A stretch of DNA of 64,000 nt from positions 1 to 64,000 of the forward strand of contig JAICXB010000011.1 of the NCBI GenBank assembly GCA_025980765.1, given 5' to 3'. Positions 51,293-59,739 of this stretch are shown piece by piece. The DNA comes from Terriglobales bacterium (GTDB lineage: Bacteria > Acidobacteriota > Terriglobia > Terriglobales > Acidobacteriaceae). Position 1 is the first letter of the stretch, and every line of letters starts with the position of its first letter. The position numbers and the translations under genes are program-made. The notes under the pieces are model-generated. The model ran no database searches and was not told the DNA's origin. It was given only the letters and a program-made list of their open reading frames with translations.

Positions 51293-52336
51293 ATGGAACC
51301 CGTCACTCACTTTCTCACCGGCGCATGCATGGGGCGCGCTGGACTCAACCGGACCACCGCATATGCCACGCTGATGCTTACGCTCAGCGCGGAATTTCCC
51401 GACATCGATGTGCTGTGGGATTTCAAGGGTCCGGTCGAAGCCTTGGCGCACCATCGCGGAGTCACGCATTCGCTGATCGGCGCGCCCATGGATGCGGCGA
51501 TTGTGCTGGCGCTGGTGTACGGCATCCATCGTTGGCGGCTTCGGCGGGGCAAATCGCCGCCGCTTCCTGTGCGCTGGGGAATGTTGTTTGGACTAGGAAT
51601 CCTGGCGGTGCTCGGCCACATTCTTCTCGATTTCACCAACAACTACGGGGTGCGCCCATTATTGCCGTTCAATTGGAAATGGTATTCGTGGGACATTGTC
51701 TTCATCGTCGAGCCACTGATCTTAATTGCGTTGTTCCTCGGGCTGGTGGTTCCCGCGATCTTTGGTCTGGTCAGCAGCGATATCGGAGCGCGGCGGGAGA
51801 AATTTCGCGGACGCACTTCGGCCATTCTGGCTCTTCTTGCGATTGTCGCGATCTGGTGGATGCGCGACTTCGAGCATCGCAAAGCCCTCACCGTTCTCAA
51901 CTCGACCGACTATCGCGGAGAGGTGGTGAAACGCGCGGCGGCAATGCCGTATCCAGTGAATCCATTCACCTGGGCGGGAATCGTGGAAACGCAAAGCTTC
52001 TACGCGAAAGTGCCGCTCGACACGCGCAATGCCAACTTCGATCCGCTCGATAAAGCTGAGATTGTGTACAAGCCGGCGCAAACCGCCGTCACCCTCGCGG
52101 CCAAACGCTCGCCGCTGGGCCGAGCCTATCTCGACTGGTCGCGCTTTCCCATGCTGGAGGCCGAACCAGTGCAGCCGCCGGGGTCCGGATATGTCGTCAC
52201 TTTCCGCGATCTGAGATTCGAATATTCGTTCCTCAACTCCGGAGAACCGAAGCGAACGCCGCTGAGCGCCAGCGTGGTGCTCGACCGCAATCTGCACGTG
52301 GTGGGGATGAGGATGGGAGACCGGGAGGAAAAGTGA
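51293..52336 (+). CDS. membrane-bound metal-dependent hydrolase (YdjM/DUF457 family)
   Basis: A 347-residue membrane protein. The N terminus has the family pattern MEPVTHFLTGACMGRAG, FPDIDVLWDF and HHRGVTHSLIGAP, which supply His/Asp metal ligands. Five membrane helices lie at about 15-200, including the conserved GHILLDFTNNYGVRPLLPF. The C-terminal 150 residues form a soluble beta-rich part. Relatives such as YdjM are called LexA-regulated inner-membrane hydrolases; their substrate is unknown. Confidence 0.88.
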   Translation: MEPVTHFLTGACMGRAGLNRTTAYATLMLTLSAEFPDIDVLWDFKGPVEALAHHRGVTHSLIGAPMDAAIVLALVYGIHRWRLRRGKSPPLPVRWGMLFGLGILAVLGHILLDFTNNYGVRPLLPFNWKWYSWDIVFIVEPLILIALFLGLVVPAIFGLVSSDIGARREKFRGRTSAILALLAIVAIWWMRDFEHRKALTVLNSTDYRGEVVKRAAAMPYPVNPFTWAGIVETQSFYAKVPLDTRNANFDPLDKAEIVYKPAQTAVTLAAKRSPLGRAYLDWSRFPMLEAEPVQPPGSGYVVTFRDLRFEYSFLNSGEPKRTPLSASVVLDRNLHVVGMRMGDREEK

Positions 52337-52365
52337 AAGCAGTTAAGCGCGGAACCAGCTATGAT

Positions 52366-52441
52366 ATCGGGTAATCGGGCCATCGGGTCATCGGGTGAAG
52401 TTACATCTCCCGATGACCCGATGGCCCGATCACCCGATTAC
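52366..52441. repeat. palindromic element, CCCGATCA family (copy 2)
   Basis: ATCGGGTAATCGGGCCATCG then GGTCATCGGGTG, turn at GAAGTTACAT, and CTCCCGATGACCCGATGGCC then CGATCACCCGATT. It is nearly perfect over 34 bases per arm. It lies between two genes on the same strand and ends 13 bases before the next ATG. Confidence 0.95.
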
Positions 52442-52453
52442 TTGAGGTGAACA

Positions 52454-52984
52454 ATGCTGGCTTATTTCTTCCTTCTGATTGCAGTGGCAACGCGGCTGGC
52501 GCCGCATCCTTGGCATCTGACCCTGATTGGCGCCTCGCTGCTGTTTTTCGGCGCTAAGCGGCCTTTGAAGGAATGGATCGTGCCGCTTGTCATTCTTGGC
52601 GCGCTGGATGTGTATCTCACGCGCGTATGGTACGGATTGCCTGTTTCTCCCGACCATCTGCTTACCGTGCTGTGGTATGCCTTCGCGCTCGCTATTGGCT
52701 ATCTGCTGGTCAGCAAAGTCACTGCCATCCGCGTGGTCAGCGCCTCGCTCATCTCGGCAATCTCGTTCTTCGTAGTCAGCAACTTCGCTGTGTGGCTGTT
52801 TGGCACCATGTATGACAAGAGCTTTGCCGGACTGCTGCAGTGCTACACGATGGCCATTCCCTTCTTCCGCGGAACCCTGGTTTCCGACCTGGTGTTCACG
52901 CCGGTGCTGTTCAGCATTCCTTTCGCGGTGAGTTTGCTGCAAAAACAGGGTATCGGCACCCATCGCGACATCGGAACTCCTTAA
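52454..52984 (+). CDS. DUF6580-like multi-pass membrane protein
   Basis: A 176-residue protein with five hydrophobic helices. Motifs such as LAPHPWHLTLIGASLLFFGAKR and VSNFAVWLFGTMYDKSFAGLLQCYTMAIPFFRGTLVSDLVFTPVLF match uncharacterised DUF6580-type membrane proteins. These are vaguely similar to ECF-transporter S components (substrate binders). GAGGTG precedes the ATG by five bases, abutting the repeat. The function is unproven. Confidence 0.85.
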   Translation: MLAYFFLLIAVATRLAPHPWHLTLIGASLLFFGAKRPLKEWIVPLVILGALDVYLTRVWYGLPVSPDHLLTVLWYAFALAIGYLLVSKVTAIRVVSASLISAISFFVVSNFAVWLFGTMYDKSFAGLLQCYTMAIPFFRGTLVSDLVFTPVLFSIPFAVSLLQKQGIGTHRDIGTP

Positions 52985-53150
52985 CCACAGAGGACACGGA
53001 GAGCACAGAGGAAGAAGCGAACTTTGATTTCTTGAATTTTGAAGTTTTGACTGTAAGCCAGACTGATTGCGGGATTTGCAAATTCAAAGTTCAAACGCAA
53101 AGAATCAAAATAACCCAGTTTTCCTCCGTGTTCTCCGTGACTCCGTGGTG
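52984..53150. repeat. palindromic element, CACGGAG family (copy 2)
   Basis: Left arm CACAGAGGACACGGAGAGCA (52986), right arm CTCCGTGTTCTCCGTGACTC CGTGG (53124-53148). The inner AT-rich arms GATTTCTTGAATTTTGAAG and CAAATTCAAAGTTC are also mirrored. It starts at the stop of the preceding gene. Confidence 0.92.
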
Positions 53151-53161
53151 AAATCTTGCGC

Positions 53162-54604
53162 TTACCTCGCCGCAGACTCGCGGCTTTCTACCAACAGCCA
53201 CTCGCCTGCGCGGCGAATGAACGTATCCGTGAAGCGCACAGTCGCGGTTTGTACCCGATGTGCGCCGGTCGGGACTGATTCTTCGCGCACTCCGGTGACC
53301 ACCGCGTGATCTCCATTCACCTGAACTTGCAGGTTTTGCGGCTGGCCAAAGCTGCCGGCGCGGCCCTGGTGAATGTCATCGAGTAGTCCGAACTTATCTT
53401 CGCTGTCCCCGTTGGCGCTGATTAGTTTGAAATCGTCGGTCAGCACGCGCTCCAGCGTAGAGATTTGCCTGTTGGTAATCGCGTCGGAGATTTCCCGTTC
53501 CAAGGAAACCAGCGCCTGCTGCACGTATTGCACCGGCTGTTGCGGCAGATTTGCCGCCGGATTCGGACCGTTGCGCCGTGGGATCTGAGTCTGCTGCGGC
53601 CGATATGGAGCGCGCGCGGGCAGGTTCTGTGACTGCTCATTGGGGTTCTGCTGGCCGTATTGTGGCTGTTGTGGCGGTGCGGACTGCCGCCGATTGGTCG
53701 GCGACTGCGGTTGCTGATCTTTATCCGGCGGAAGCTCCTGGCCGTTGTAGATAATCTTCGATTCCGAGCCAAAGCGCTTATAGTTCGTGTAATCAACGTC
53801 CTCGATGATGTGCACCGGACTGTTGCTGAAGTACAGCGTGTCGTTCGCCCGGGTGTAAGAAGGAAACCAGTACTTGCCGTCTACCAGCTCGCGGTAGGTG
53901 GTGAACTTGGGAAACAGGTTCTCGCCGGCGCGATTGATCAGGTCCGGGACCGCCTTTCCGTAGCTTTTCACGATCTGAAACGCCTGCGCATCCACCCAGA
54001 TGCGGCCTTCGAAGTAGCGTTGGCCTTCAGCCATGGCCTTAGGAGAAATCTCGAAAACGTATGCGTGGCTGCCACCCGTATCTTGCTGGCCGACGTAGTG
54101 GATGTTGTATTCGGGAATTTCATCGGCGGTGAGCACAAAAGGCATGCGATCGCGCATGTCGGAGATGTCTTCGGGAGTGACCCGAATGCGCTTCAGACTG
54201 TCGCGCGGATGCGAAACCTGCTTCACCACGCGCTCCCCCTGATCGTCAAAGGTGACATCGAAGCTGTCGTCGTACTCGCCATCGACGAAGCCGCGGTCGT
54301 CAATAGTCTGCAATTTGACGATCTCGCGGTACGTATAGTGCTCGCGCGCCTGCTTATAGACCGCTTCCTGCTCGGCAAATCGCTGGATAATCTGCCGCAC
54401 CGTGATGCCTTCCGGCGGAGAAGGATTGACGTAGCTATCGTCCTGCGCGCCCGCGGGCAGAGCAAGCAGGCCAAAAAGGAGCAAAATTGACACCCCGAGC
54501 CACAAAATTGTCTTCCCGAGCGAAGCGAGGGATCTGTTTTTTCTCTCGCAACCGGACAGCGGATTCCTCCTCCGGCCCGCGCGGATTTCGGAATGACGAT
54601 TCAT
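53162..54604 (-). CDS. exported protein with RseB/LolA-like and SnoaL-like parts
   Basis: From ATG 54604 the frame has 480 codons, but the first 30 are the translation of a TGTCATCC-family repeat. The genuine start is probably TTG 54505 or GTG 54493, giving a normal signal peptide (LWLGVSILLLFGLLALPAGA). The next 230 residues resemble outer-membrane lipoprotein-sorting/RseB-like sensors (TYREIVKLQTIDDRG..., FEGRIWVDAQAFQIVKSYGK). Then comes a Pro/Gln-rich linker (NRRQSAPPQQPQYGQQ), and finally a DUF4440/SnoaL-like domain (SLEREISDAITNRQISTLERVLTDDF). Both domain calls are by pattern only. Confidence 0.75.
   Translation of the reverse strand: MNRHSEIRAGRRRNPLSGCERKNRSLASLGKTILWLGVSILLLFGLLALPAGAQDDSYVNPSPPEGITVRQIIQRFAEQEAVYKQAREHYTYREIVKLQTIDDRGFVDGEYDDSFDVTFDDQGERVVKQVSHPRDSLKRIRVTPEDISDMRDRMPFVLTADEIPEYNIHYVGQQDTGGSHAYVFEISPKAMAEGQRYFEGRIWVDAQAFQIVKSYGKAVPDLINRAGENLFPKFTTYRELVDGKYWFPSYTRANDTLYFSNSPVHIIEDVDYTNYKRFGSESKIIYNGQELPPDKDQQPQSPTNRRQSAPPQQPQYGQQNPNEQSQNLPARAPYRPQQTQIPRRNGPNPAANLPQQPVQYVQQALVSLEREISDAITNRQISTLERVLTDDFKLISANGDSEDKFGLLDDIHQGRAGSFGQPQNLQVQVNGDHAVVTGVREESVPTGAHRVQTATVRFTDTFIRRAGEWLLVESRESAAR
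54508..54600. repeat. TGTCATCC-family element inside a coding start
   Basis: TGTCTTCCCGAGCGAAGCGA GGGATCTG at one end and CGGATTTCGGAATGACG at the other are the inverse ends of the family. The centre holds GGACAGCGGATTCC. It lies between the long-frame ATG (54604) and the probable real starts (54505/54493) of the minus-strand gene. Confidence 0.8.
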
Positions 54605-54787
54605 AATGTCGTGCTGTCCGATTCCTAACCTTCTTCCCATATACCCAAAAGAACCCGAACCTCGGCTCTTAGATGTCCAACCCGGGGTTACAAACCTGGT
54701 AAATAGGCCACGAAAACAGCAGTTTTGCGAATCCAACCATCTTTGTAGGAAAATATACGTTTGTCCTTGCGGCAGGAGAACTCATCT

Positions 54788-56371
54788 ATGGCTTTGGCAA
54801 CCGCCCTTCCGGATTTATCCAGCATCCTTGATCGTCCTAACGTGCACCGAAACTTGTCAGTCGGCAGTCTGGTGGAGCACGCAATCCGGCGCGGCGAAGC
54901 CAGCATGGTCAGCAACGGGGCCGTTACCGCGACGACAGGATCGCGCACCGGTCGCTCTCCCAAGGACAAATTCATTATTAAGGACGATCTCACCGCCACG
55001 AAAGTCAACTGGGGAGCGGTAAATCAGCCCTTTGATCCGGAAAAATTCGAGGCCCTTTATCTGCGCGTGACCGATTATCTGCGCGACAAAGAGCTGTTTG
55101 TGCAGGACCTTTATTGCGGCGCTGATCCAAATTACGGCCTCGCCTGTCGCCACATCGACGAATACGCCTGGCACAACCTGTTCGTGAAGGAGCTGTTTGT
55201 GCGTCCTTCCGCGCAGCAGTTGCGCAACTTCACGCCGGAATTCACCGTCATTGGCGTGCCCGAATTCCTCGCCGACCCCAAGCGCGATGGCACCAATTCC
55301 GAGGTCTTCATCCTTACCGACTTCACCCGCAAGGTCGTTCTGATCGGCGGCACCAAGTATGCCGGCGAGCTGAAGAAGTGCATTTTCGGCGTAATGAACT
55401 TTCTTTTGCCGCCGCGCGACGTCTTCCCCATGCATTGCTCGGCCAATATGGGCAGCGATGGCTCGACTGCGCTCTTTTTTGGGCTCTCTGGAACCGGCAA
55501 AACTACACTTTCCGCCGACCCCCACCGCGGGCTTATTGGCGATGACGAGCATGGATGGAGTCCGAACGGCGTCTTCAACTTCGAAGGGGGATGCTATGCC
55601 AAGTGCATTCGCCTCTCGCAGGAGGGTGAACCACAGATTTACGACGCCATTCGCTTCGGCGCCGTGCTGGAAAACGTGGACATCGATCCTGAAACCCGCC
55701 GGCCGAACTACGATTCTGACCGCTATACCGAGAACACTCGCGCGGCTTATCCAGTGGAATTCATCCACAACGCCGTGGTTGCCGGAATGGGAGGCCATCC
55801 TAAGAACGTTGTTTTGCTCACCGCCGACGCCTTCGGAGTGCTTCCACCCATCGCGAAACTTACGCCCGAACAGGCGATGTACCACTTCGTATCCGGCTAT
55901 ACGTCGAAATTAGCCGGCACCGAAGCCGGACTAGGAAAGCAACCGCAGCCCGATTTCTCCACCTGCTTCGCCGCGCCCTTCCTGCCGTTGCCGCCGAAAG
56001 TCTACGCAAAGATGCTGGGAGAGCGCCTGAAACAGCACAATGCACAATGCTGGCTGGTGAATACCGGGTGGGTTGGCGGTCCGTATGGCGTAGGATCGCG
56101 CATGAAACTGGGCTATACCCGCGCCATGGTGCGCGCCGCAGTGGACGGAAATCTGGCCAAAGGCGAGTTCGAAATTGAGCCCGCGTTCGGCCTTACCATT
56201 CCCAAATCGGTTCCGGATGTTCCGTCGGAACTGCTGAAGCCGCGCAATCTGTGGAAGAACAAGGACGATTACGACAAAAAAGCAGCCGAACTCGCCGCCA
56301 AGTTCGCCGAGAATTTCAAGAAATTCGACGTGCCAGAATCGGTTCGCGCAGCCGGGCCGAAGGCGAAATAA
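54788..56371 (+). CDS. pckA: phosphoenolpyruvate carboxykinase (ATP)
   Basis: It converts oxaloacetate and ATP to PEP and CO2, the entry to gluconeogenesis. The 527 residues show RTGRSPKDKF, the PEPCK-specific MHCSANMG, the Walker-A-like GLSGTGKTTLSADP (232-245), IGDDEHGW, and NTGWVGGPYGVGSRMKLGYTRAM. ATG 54788 is chosen because GCAGGAG lies 9 bases upstream; a TTG at 54761 adds nine residues. It is divergent from the preceding gene. Confidence 0.97.
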   Translation: MALATALPDLSSILDRPNVHRNLSVGSLVEHAIRRGEASMVSNGAVTATTGSRTGRSPKDKFIIKDDLTATKVNWGAVNQPFDPEKFEALYLRVTDYLRDKELFVQDLYCGADPNYGLACRHIDEYAWHNLFVKELFVRPSAQQLRNFTPEFTVIGVPEFLADPKRDGTNSEVFILTDFTRKVVLIGGTKYAGELKKCIFGVMNFLLPPRDVFPMHCSANMGSDGSTALFFGLSGTGKTTLSADPHRGLIGDDEHGWSPNGVFNFEGGCYAKCIRLSQEGEPQIYDAIRFGAVLENVDIDPETRRPNYDSDRYTENTRAAYPVEFIHNAVVAGMGGHPKNVVLLTADAFGVLPPIAKLTPEQAMYHFVSGYTSKLAGTEAGLGKQPQPDFSTCFAAPFLPLPPKVYAKMLGERLKQHNAQCWLVNTGWVGGPYGVGSRMKLGYTRAMVRAAVDGNLAKGEFEIEPAFGLTIPKSVPDVPSELLKPRNLWKNKDDYDKKAAELAAKFAENFKKFDVPESVRAAGPKAK

Positions 56372-56376
56372 CACCT

Positions 56377-56548
56377 TTTCACCACGGAGAGAGGGAGAGC
56401 ACGGAGGAAAAGCTGGGAATGTTGAATCGTTAAGTTTTGAACGCTGACCGCACCGCCGCGAAAATGCCGGTTTTACACTCAATTCACAACTCAAGAATTC
56501 TATAAATTCCATCTATCCTACGTGTTCTCTGTGCCTCCGTGGTGAAAA
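56377..56548. repeat. palindromic element, CACGGAG family (copy 3)
   Basis: Left arm TTCACCACGGAGAGAGGGAG AGCACGGAGG (56378-56407), right arm ACGTGTTCTCTGTGCCTCCG TGGTGAAAA. Inner AT-rich arms lie around TTGAATCGTTAAGTTTTGAA. It starts 6 bases after the pckA stop. Confidence 0.9.
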
Positions 56549-56554
56549 TATCCC

Positions 56555-56812
56555 GTGTTTTCCCGCAAAATCCAAGTCGAATACGAGCACGAAGGCCAGC
56601 GCAAGCCCTGCGAACTGAAGTGGCTCGACAGTTTTTCCATGCGCAACTTCACTAATGACGCCGTTTTCGATGACACCCTGCCTATCTCTGACGGCCTAAT
56701 CGAGGCCGGAACCCGCGTCCCCACCGAGCAATTGCGCGCCGCGATGGAAGATTGGTTTCACCGCAAGAGCTATATCGGCAAACAGGACCGGCTGAAGCTG
56801 ACGGAAATCTAG
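56555..56812 (+). CDS. hypothetical protein of 85 residues
   Basis: A frame from GTG 56555 with protein-like content (RKIQVEYEHEGQRKPCELKWLDSF...LPISDGLIEAGTRVPTEQLRAAMEDWFHRKSYIGKQDRLKLTEI). No family or motif was recognised. It is boxed in by two CACGGAG palindromes: one ends 7 bases before its start, the other begins one base after its stop. No ribosome-binding site is visible. Confidence 0.6.
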   Translation: MFSRKIQVEYEHEGQRKPCELKWLDSFSMRNFTNDAVFDDTLPISDGLIEAGTRVPTEQLRAAMEDWFHRKSYIGKQDRLKLTEI

Positions 56813-56988
56813 CTTTTCACCACAGAGACACGGAGAACACGGAGTGAAGGAAGAAATTTTGATTTCTTGAGTTTTGAATTTTTGAATATAAGAGAAGCTG
56901 ATCTTGGCTTTTCAATCCACAATCAAAAATTCACAATTCAACATTATCGAAGATTTCTCGGTGTTCTCAGCGTCTCCGTGGTGCAAAT
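56813..56988. repeat. palindromic element, CACGGAG family (copy 4)
   Basis: Left arm TTTTCACCACAGAGACACGG AGAACACGGAG (56814-56844), right arm GGTGTTCTCAGCGTCTCCGT GGTG (56960-56983). Inner arms TTGATTTCTTGAGTTTTGAA and AATCAAAAATTCACAATTCA. It begins immediately after a stop codon. The rest of this gap, to 57101, holds nothing recognised. Confidence 0.92.
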
Positions 56989-57101
56989 TATTGGACCGCA
57001 GCCACGCCGGTGGAATCCACGTGCGTACGCTCAAAATCGCTGTTCTGGAGCGATACAGTAAACACGCTGTCTCTCAACTCTGCTCCGCTTCTCTTTTCAC
57101 G

Positions 57102-58331
57102 CTACGGCGCCTTTGTTACGCCATGCACATCCCGGGTCTTCACGTGCTCTGGACGCGCGCCCAGACCGATGGCACGCGCGGGAATGCCCTGCAGGACCGG
57201 CCAGCGCTGCATCAGTTTCAGAATGAATGGAGGTTGAATTGGCTCACTGCTGGCTAGTACTTGGCTGATCACGCGGTCTTGCGCGAGGATCTGGAACCAT
57301 TGCGTGATGCGTGTTGGGAACTCGCGCCGGCGCTGTACTTGCTCCAGAATCGGCACGAACCCTTTCGCAAGCGCCTCCGCCAAAATATTCGCTGCGGCCA
57401 CCGCGTCCTGCACCGCCAGATTGATGCCCACGCCGCCGATCGGAGACATCGCGTGCGCGGCATCGCCGATGCACAGCAGTCCCGGCTTGTACCACTGCTT
57501 CAGCCGGTCGACTTTCACGGTAAGCAGCTTCACATCGTCCCAATCCTTGATTTCGGCAGTGCGGCTTCCCAAATAGGGAACCAGTCGCGCGATTTCATCG
57601 CGAAAGTTCTGGATGCCGCGCGCCTTGAGCGTTTCCGCCGAGCCTTTGGGAATGACGTAGGCGCACTGCCAGTACTCGCCGCGGTCAAGCATGGCCATCA
57701 TGCGCCCGCGATCGATGCGGCCCAGCACCCGCCCCGGATCGCTCGTCTCCCGCGAGAGGCGCAGCCACAGCACGTCAATTGGCGCGCCCATCTCTTCAAC
57801 GCTGAGGCCCGCCTTCTCGCGCACGATGGAATGCCGGCCATCGGCGCCGACCACCAGCTCCGCCGCAATCGCCAGATCGCCATCTGGGGCCTTCGCGCGC
57901 ACTCCGGTCACGCGGCCGTTTTCCTCCATCAGATCCACCGCCTCGGTCCGCATGAGAAGCTGGAACTCGGGATATTTCTGCGCGTGCTCGGCGAGAAAGC
58001 TGAGGAAGTCCCATTGTGGGACAAAGGCGATAAACCGCGCGTGGGTCCGCAGGCGGGAAAAGTCCGCCACCCACAAGCTGGTATCCCCGATCTGCGCCGC
58101 GACGCGGCCAAGCTCCTGGTGCGGACGCCGCAGGAAATCTTCTAGGAGACCCAGCTCGTACAGCAACTCCAGGGTTGAAGGATGCACGGTGTCGCCGCGA
58201 AAATCGCGGAGAAAATCCGCGTGCTTCTCGATCAGCACGGTCTGCACCCCGGCCCGCGCCAGCAAAAATGCCAGCATCATCCCCGCAGGCCCGCCACCCA
58301 CAACGCAGCAGGTAGTCTTGATCTTTTGCAT
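57102..58331 (-). CDS. FAD-dependent aromatic-type monooxygenase
   Basis: A 409-residue class A flavoprotein monooxygenase (p-hydroxybenzoate hydroxylase fold). The three FAD/NAD(P)H signatures are complete. They are GxGxxG in CCVVGGGPAGMMLAFLLA (about 9-26), the DG motif VVGADGRHSIVREKAG, and the GD motif LLCIGDAAHAMSPIGGVGINLAVQDA. It hydroxylates or epoxidises an aromatic or polyketide-like substrate, unknown here. The gene has no partner on its strand; a VOC protein gene lies divergently 85 bases away. Confidence 0.93.
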   Translation of the reverse strand: MQKIKTTCCVVGGGPAGMMLAFLLARAGVQTVLIEKHADFLRDFRGDTVHPSTLELLYELGLLEDFLRRPHQELGRVAAQIGDTSLWVADFSRLRTHARFIAFVPQWDFLSFLAEHAQKYPEFQLLMRTEAVDLMEENGRVTGVRAKAPDGDLAIAAELVVGADGRHSIVREKAGLSVEEMGAPIDVLWLRLSRETSDPGRVLGRIDRGRMMAMLDRGEYWQCAYVIPKGSAETLKARGIQNFRDEIARLVPYLGSRTAEIKDWDDVKLLTVKVDRLKQWYKPGLLCIGDAAHAMSPIGGVGINLAVQDAVAAANILAEALAKGFVPILEQVQRRREFPTRITQWFQILAQDRVISQVLASSEPIQPPFILKLMQRWPVLQGIPARAIGLGARPEHVKTRDVHGVTKAP

Positions 58332-58416
58332 GCTGCACCTAAATGGATTTTACTGTCACGCGGCGGAAGCTGCGCCCCTTGCCGGTCTACAATGTCACTG
58401 CCGCAAGGAGAAACGC

Positions 58417-58791
58417 ATGCTCAGCGCCGGCAAGCTCATCGGATTTGTCCCAACTCGGGACTCCACTCGGGCTCGCGAATTCTATGAAGGCAAGCTTGGA
58501 TTCCAATTTGTCAGCGACGATCCCTTCGCCCTGGTGATGCGCGCGGGAAAGAACCTGATCCGGATGGCCAAGGTCAAGGACTTTACCCCGGCGCAATACA
58601 CCGTCCTCGGCTGGGAGGTAGAAAACATCGAAGTCATGGTGAAACGGCTGCAGGAGCGCGGCGTAGTGTTCGAGAAATATCCCTTTGTGCAGGACCAGAC
58701 GCTCGGCATCTGGACCGCTCCCAACGGCGACAAAGTGGCGTGGTTCAAGGATCCCGATGGCAACGTCCTCTCGGTCAGCCGACACCTGTGA
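58417..58791 (+). CDS. VOC family protein
   Basis: A 124-residue VOC/glyoxalase-like protein. AAGGAG (58405-58410) is 6 bases before ATG 58417; the very long upstream frame is antisense to the monooxygenase. Pattern: GKLIGFVPTRDSTRAREFYEGKLGFQFVSDDPFALVM...YTVLGWEVENIEVMVKRLQERGVVFEKYP...WTAPNGDKVAWFKDPDGNVLSVS. The closing KDPDGNVLS is the classic second-module ending. The substrate is unknown; divergence from a flavin monooxygenase may hint at a shared pathway. Confidence 0.9.
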   Translation: MLSAGKLIGFVPTRDSTRAREFYEGKLGFQFVSDDPFALVMRAGKNLIRMAKVKDFTPAQYTVLGWEVENIEVMVKRLQERGVVFEKYPFVQDQTLGIWTAPNGDKVAWFKDPDGNVLSVSRHL

Positions 58792-58936
58792 CGCGAATCT
58801 GCGCAGCCACGCCACTCCGCAGCTCGATTCGAAAGATTTGCCAAACTCGACTGAAGCCGTTTCATCCCTTGCTCCCCTGCGGCAACTCAGGTATAAAGCT
58901 TCCATTGCCCTCGGGACGTGAGTGCTGGAGCGTACG

Positions 58937-59707
58937 ATGAAACCAAAATGGAATTGGAGACTCTGGGCGGGATTCGCCGTCAGCGTGCTTGCCCTGGCGA
59001 TTTACGTATTTGAATTTGAGACCACGCGGCAAATCGTCTGGCTCAGCGCGGCGCTTTCGGTGGTCGCGATTGTGCTGCTCATTGCCGGACTGCGGCGGGC
59101 ATACGGCCAGCCCGGCGCCTATCGCGGCAAAGTCGCCGGTCCAGTGCTGACCGTTTTGAGCGTTCTAGTCATCGCTGGATTTGCTTTCTTCAGCTACGAG
59201 GTCCCCAAGGGCTATGCCCGCGCGACCAACACGCCGCGCGTTGGCGATCGCGCGCCGGAGTTCGCCTTGTCTGACAGCCACGGTACTCCAGTGGCGCTGA
59301 AGCAACTGCTTTCCAATTCGGGAAATGGCCACACATCCAAAGGTGTGCTGCTGGTCTTCTACCGCGGATACTGGTGATCCGGTTGCGTCTCCGAGTTACG
59401 GAGCATACAAGCCGAATTGGGACAACTGCAGCAGATGGGAATTCAGCCAGTCGCGGTCAGCGTCGACTCTCCCGAGGACTCGCAGCGCTTATGCCAGAAG
59501 GCTGGACTCACCTTTACCGTTTTGTCCGACTCAAAGGCGCAGACCACACATCGCTACGATCTGGTGCTGCCGGCGGAACGCTGGGAAGGAAAGGAGATCT
59601 CCGGTCCGGGCGAGTTCCTGATCGACAACTCGGGCACCGTGCGCTGGCGCAAGCTCACTGAAGCCCGCGGCTCGCAAATTCTCGAGGCGGCACAGAGATT
59701 GCAGTAA
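58937..59707 (+). CDS. candidate selenoprotein: membrane-anchored peroxiredoxin-like, UxxC
   Basis: One frame of 257 codons interrupted only by TGA at 59375-59377. GGAG precedes ATG 58937 by 6 bases. The N terminus has three membrane helices (about 10-105). From about 115 a redoxin/AhpC-TSA-like domain follows (VGDRAPEFALSDSHGTPVAL...GVLLVFYRGYW). The TGA comes next, then SGCVSELRSIQAELGQL, PVAVSVDSPEDSQRL and GPGEFLIDNSGTVRWRK. Homologous domains normally have Cys where the TGA stands (FYRGYWCPFC), so it reads as selenocysteine 147 in a U-x-x-C motif with Cys150. The frame is open on both sides and codon use does not change. The alternative is a gene broken by a Cys-to-stop mutation. It should act in the periplasm on peroxides or disulfides. 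Confidence 0.78.
59381..59413 (+). promoter_or_regulatory. candidate bacterial SECIS hairpin
   Basis: Starting 3 bases after the TGA. Lower stem GGTTG (59381-59385) pairs with CAA(G)CC (59408-59413), with one bulged G. A small internal loop follows, then upper stem CTCCG/CGGAG (59389-59393 with 59399-59403). The apical loop AGTTA has G in its second position. The loop begins 16 bases after the TGA. These features fit the known layout of bacterial SECIS elements; folding was done by eye. Confidence 0.55.
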
Positions 59708-59739
59708 TCAGCTGCTGGCTACTCGCTGCTAGTTGAAAA

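Noticed and set aside
58937-59707. TGA read as tryptophan (alternative genetic code)
   Set aside because: TGA ends many other genes in this window (for example hemE 17012 and hemG 19508), so it is a normal stop here.
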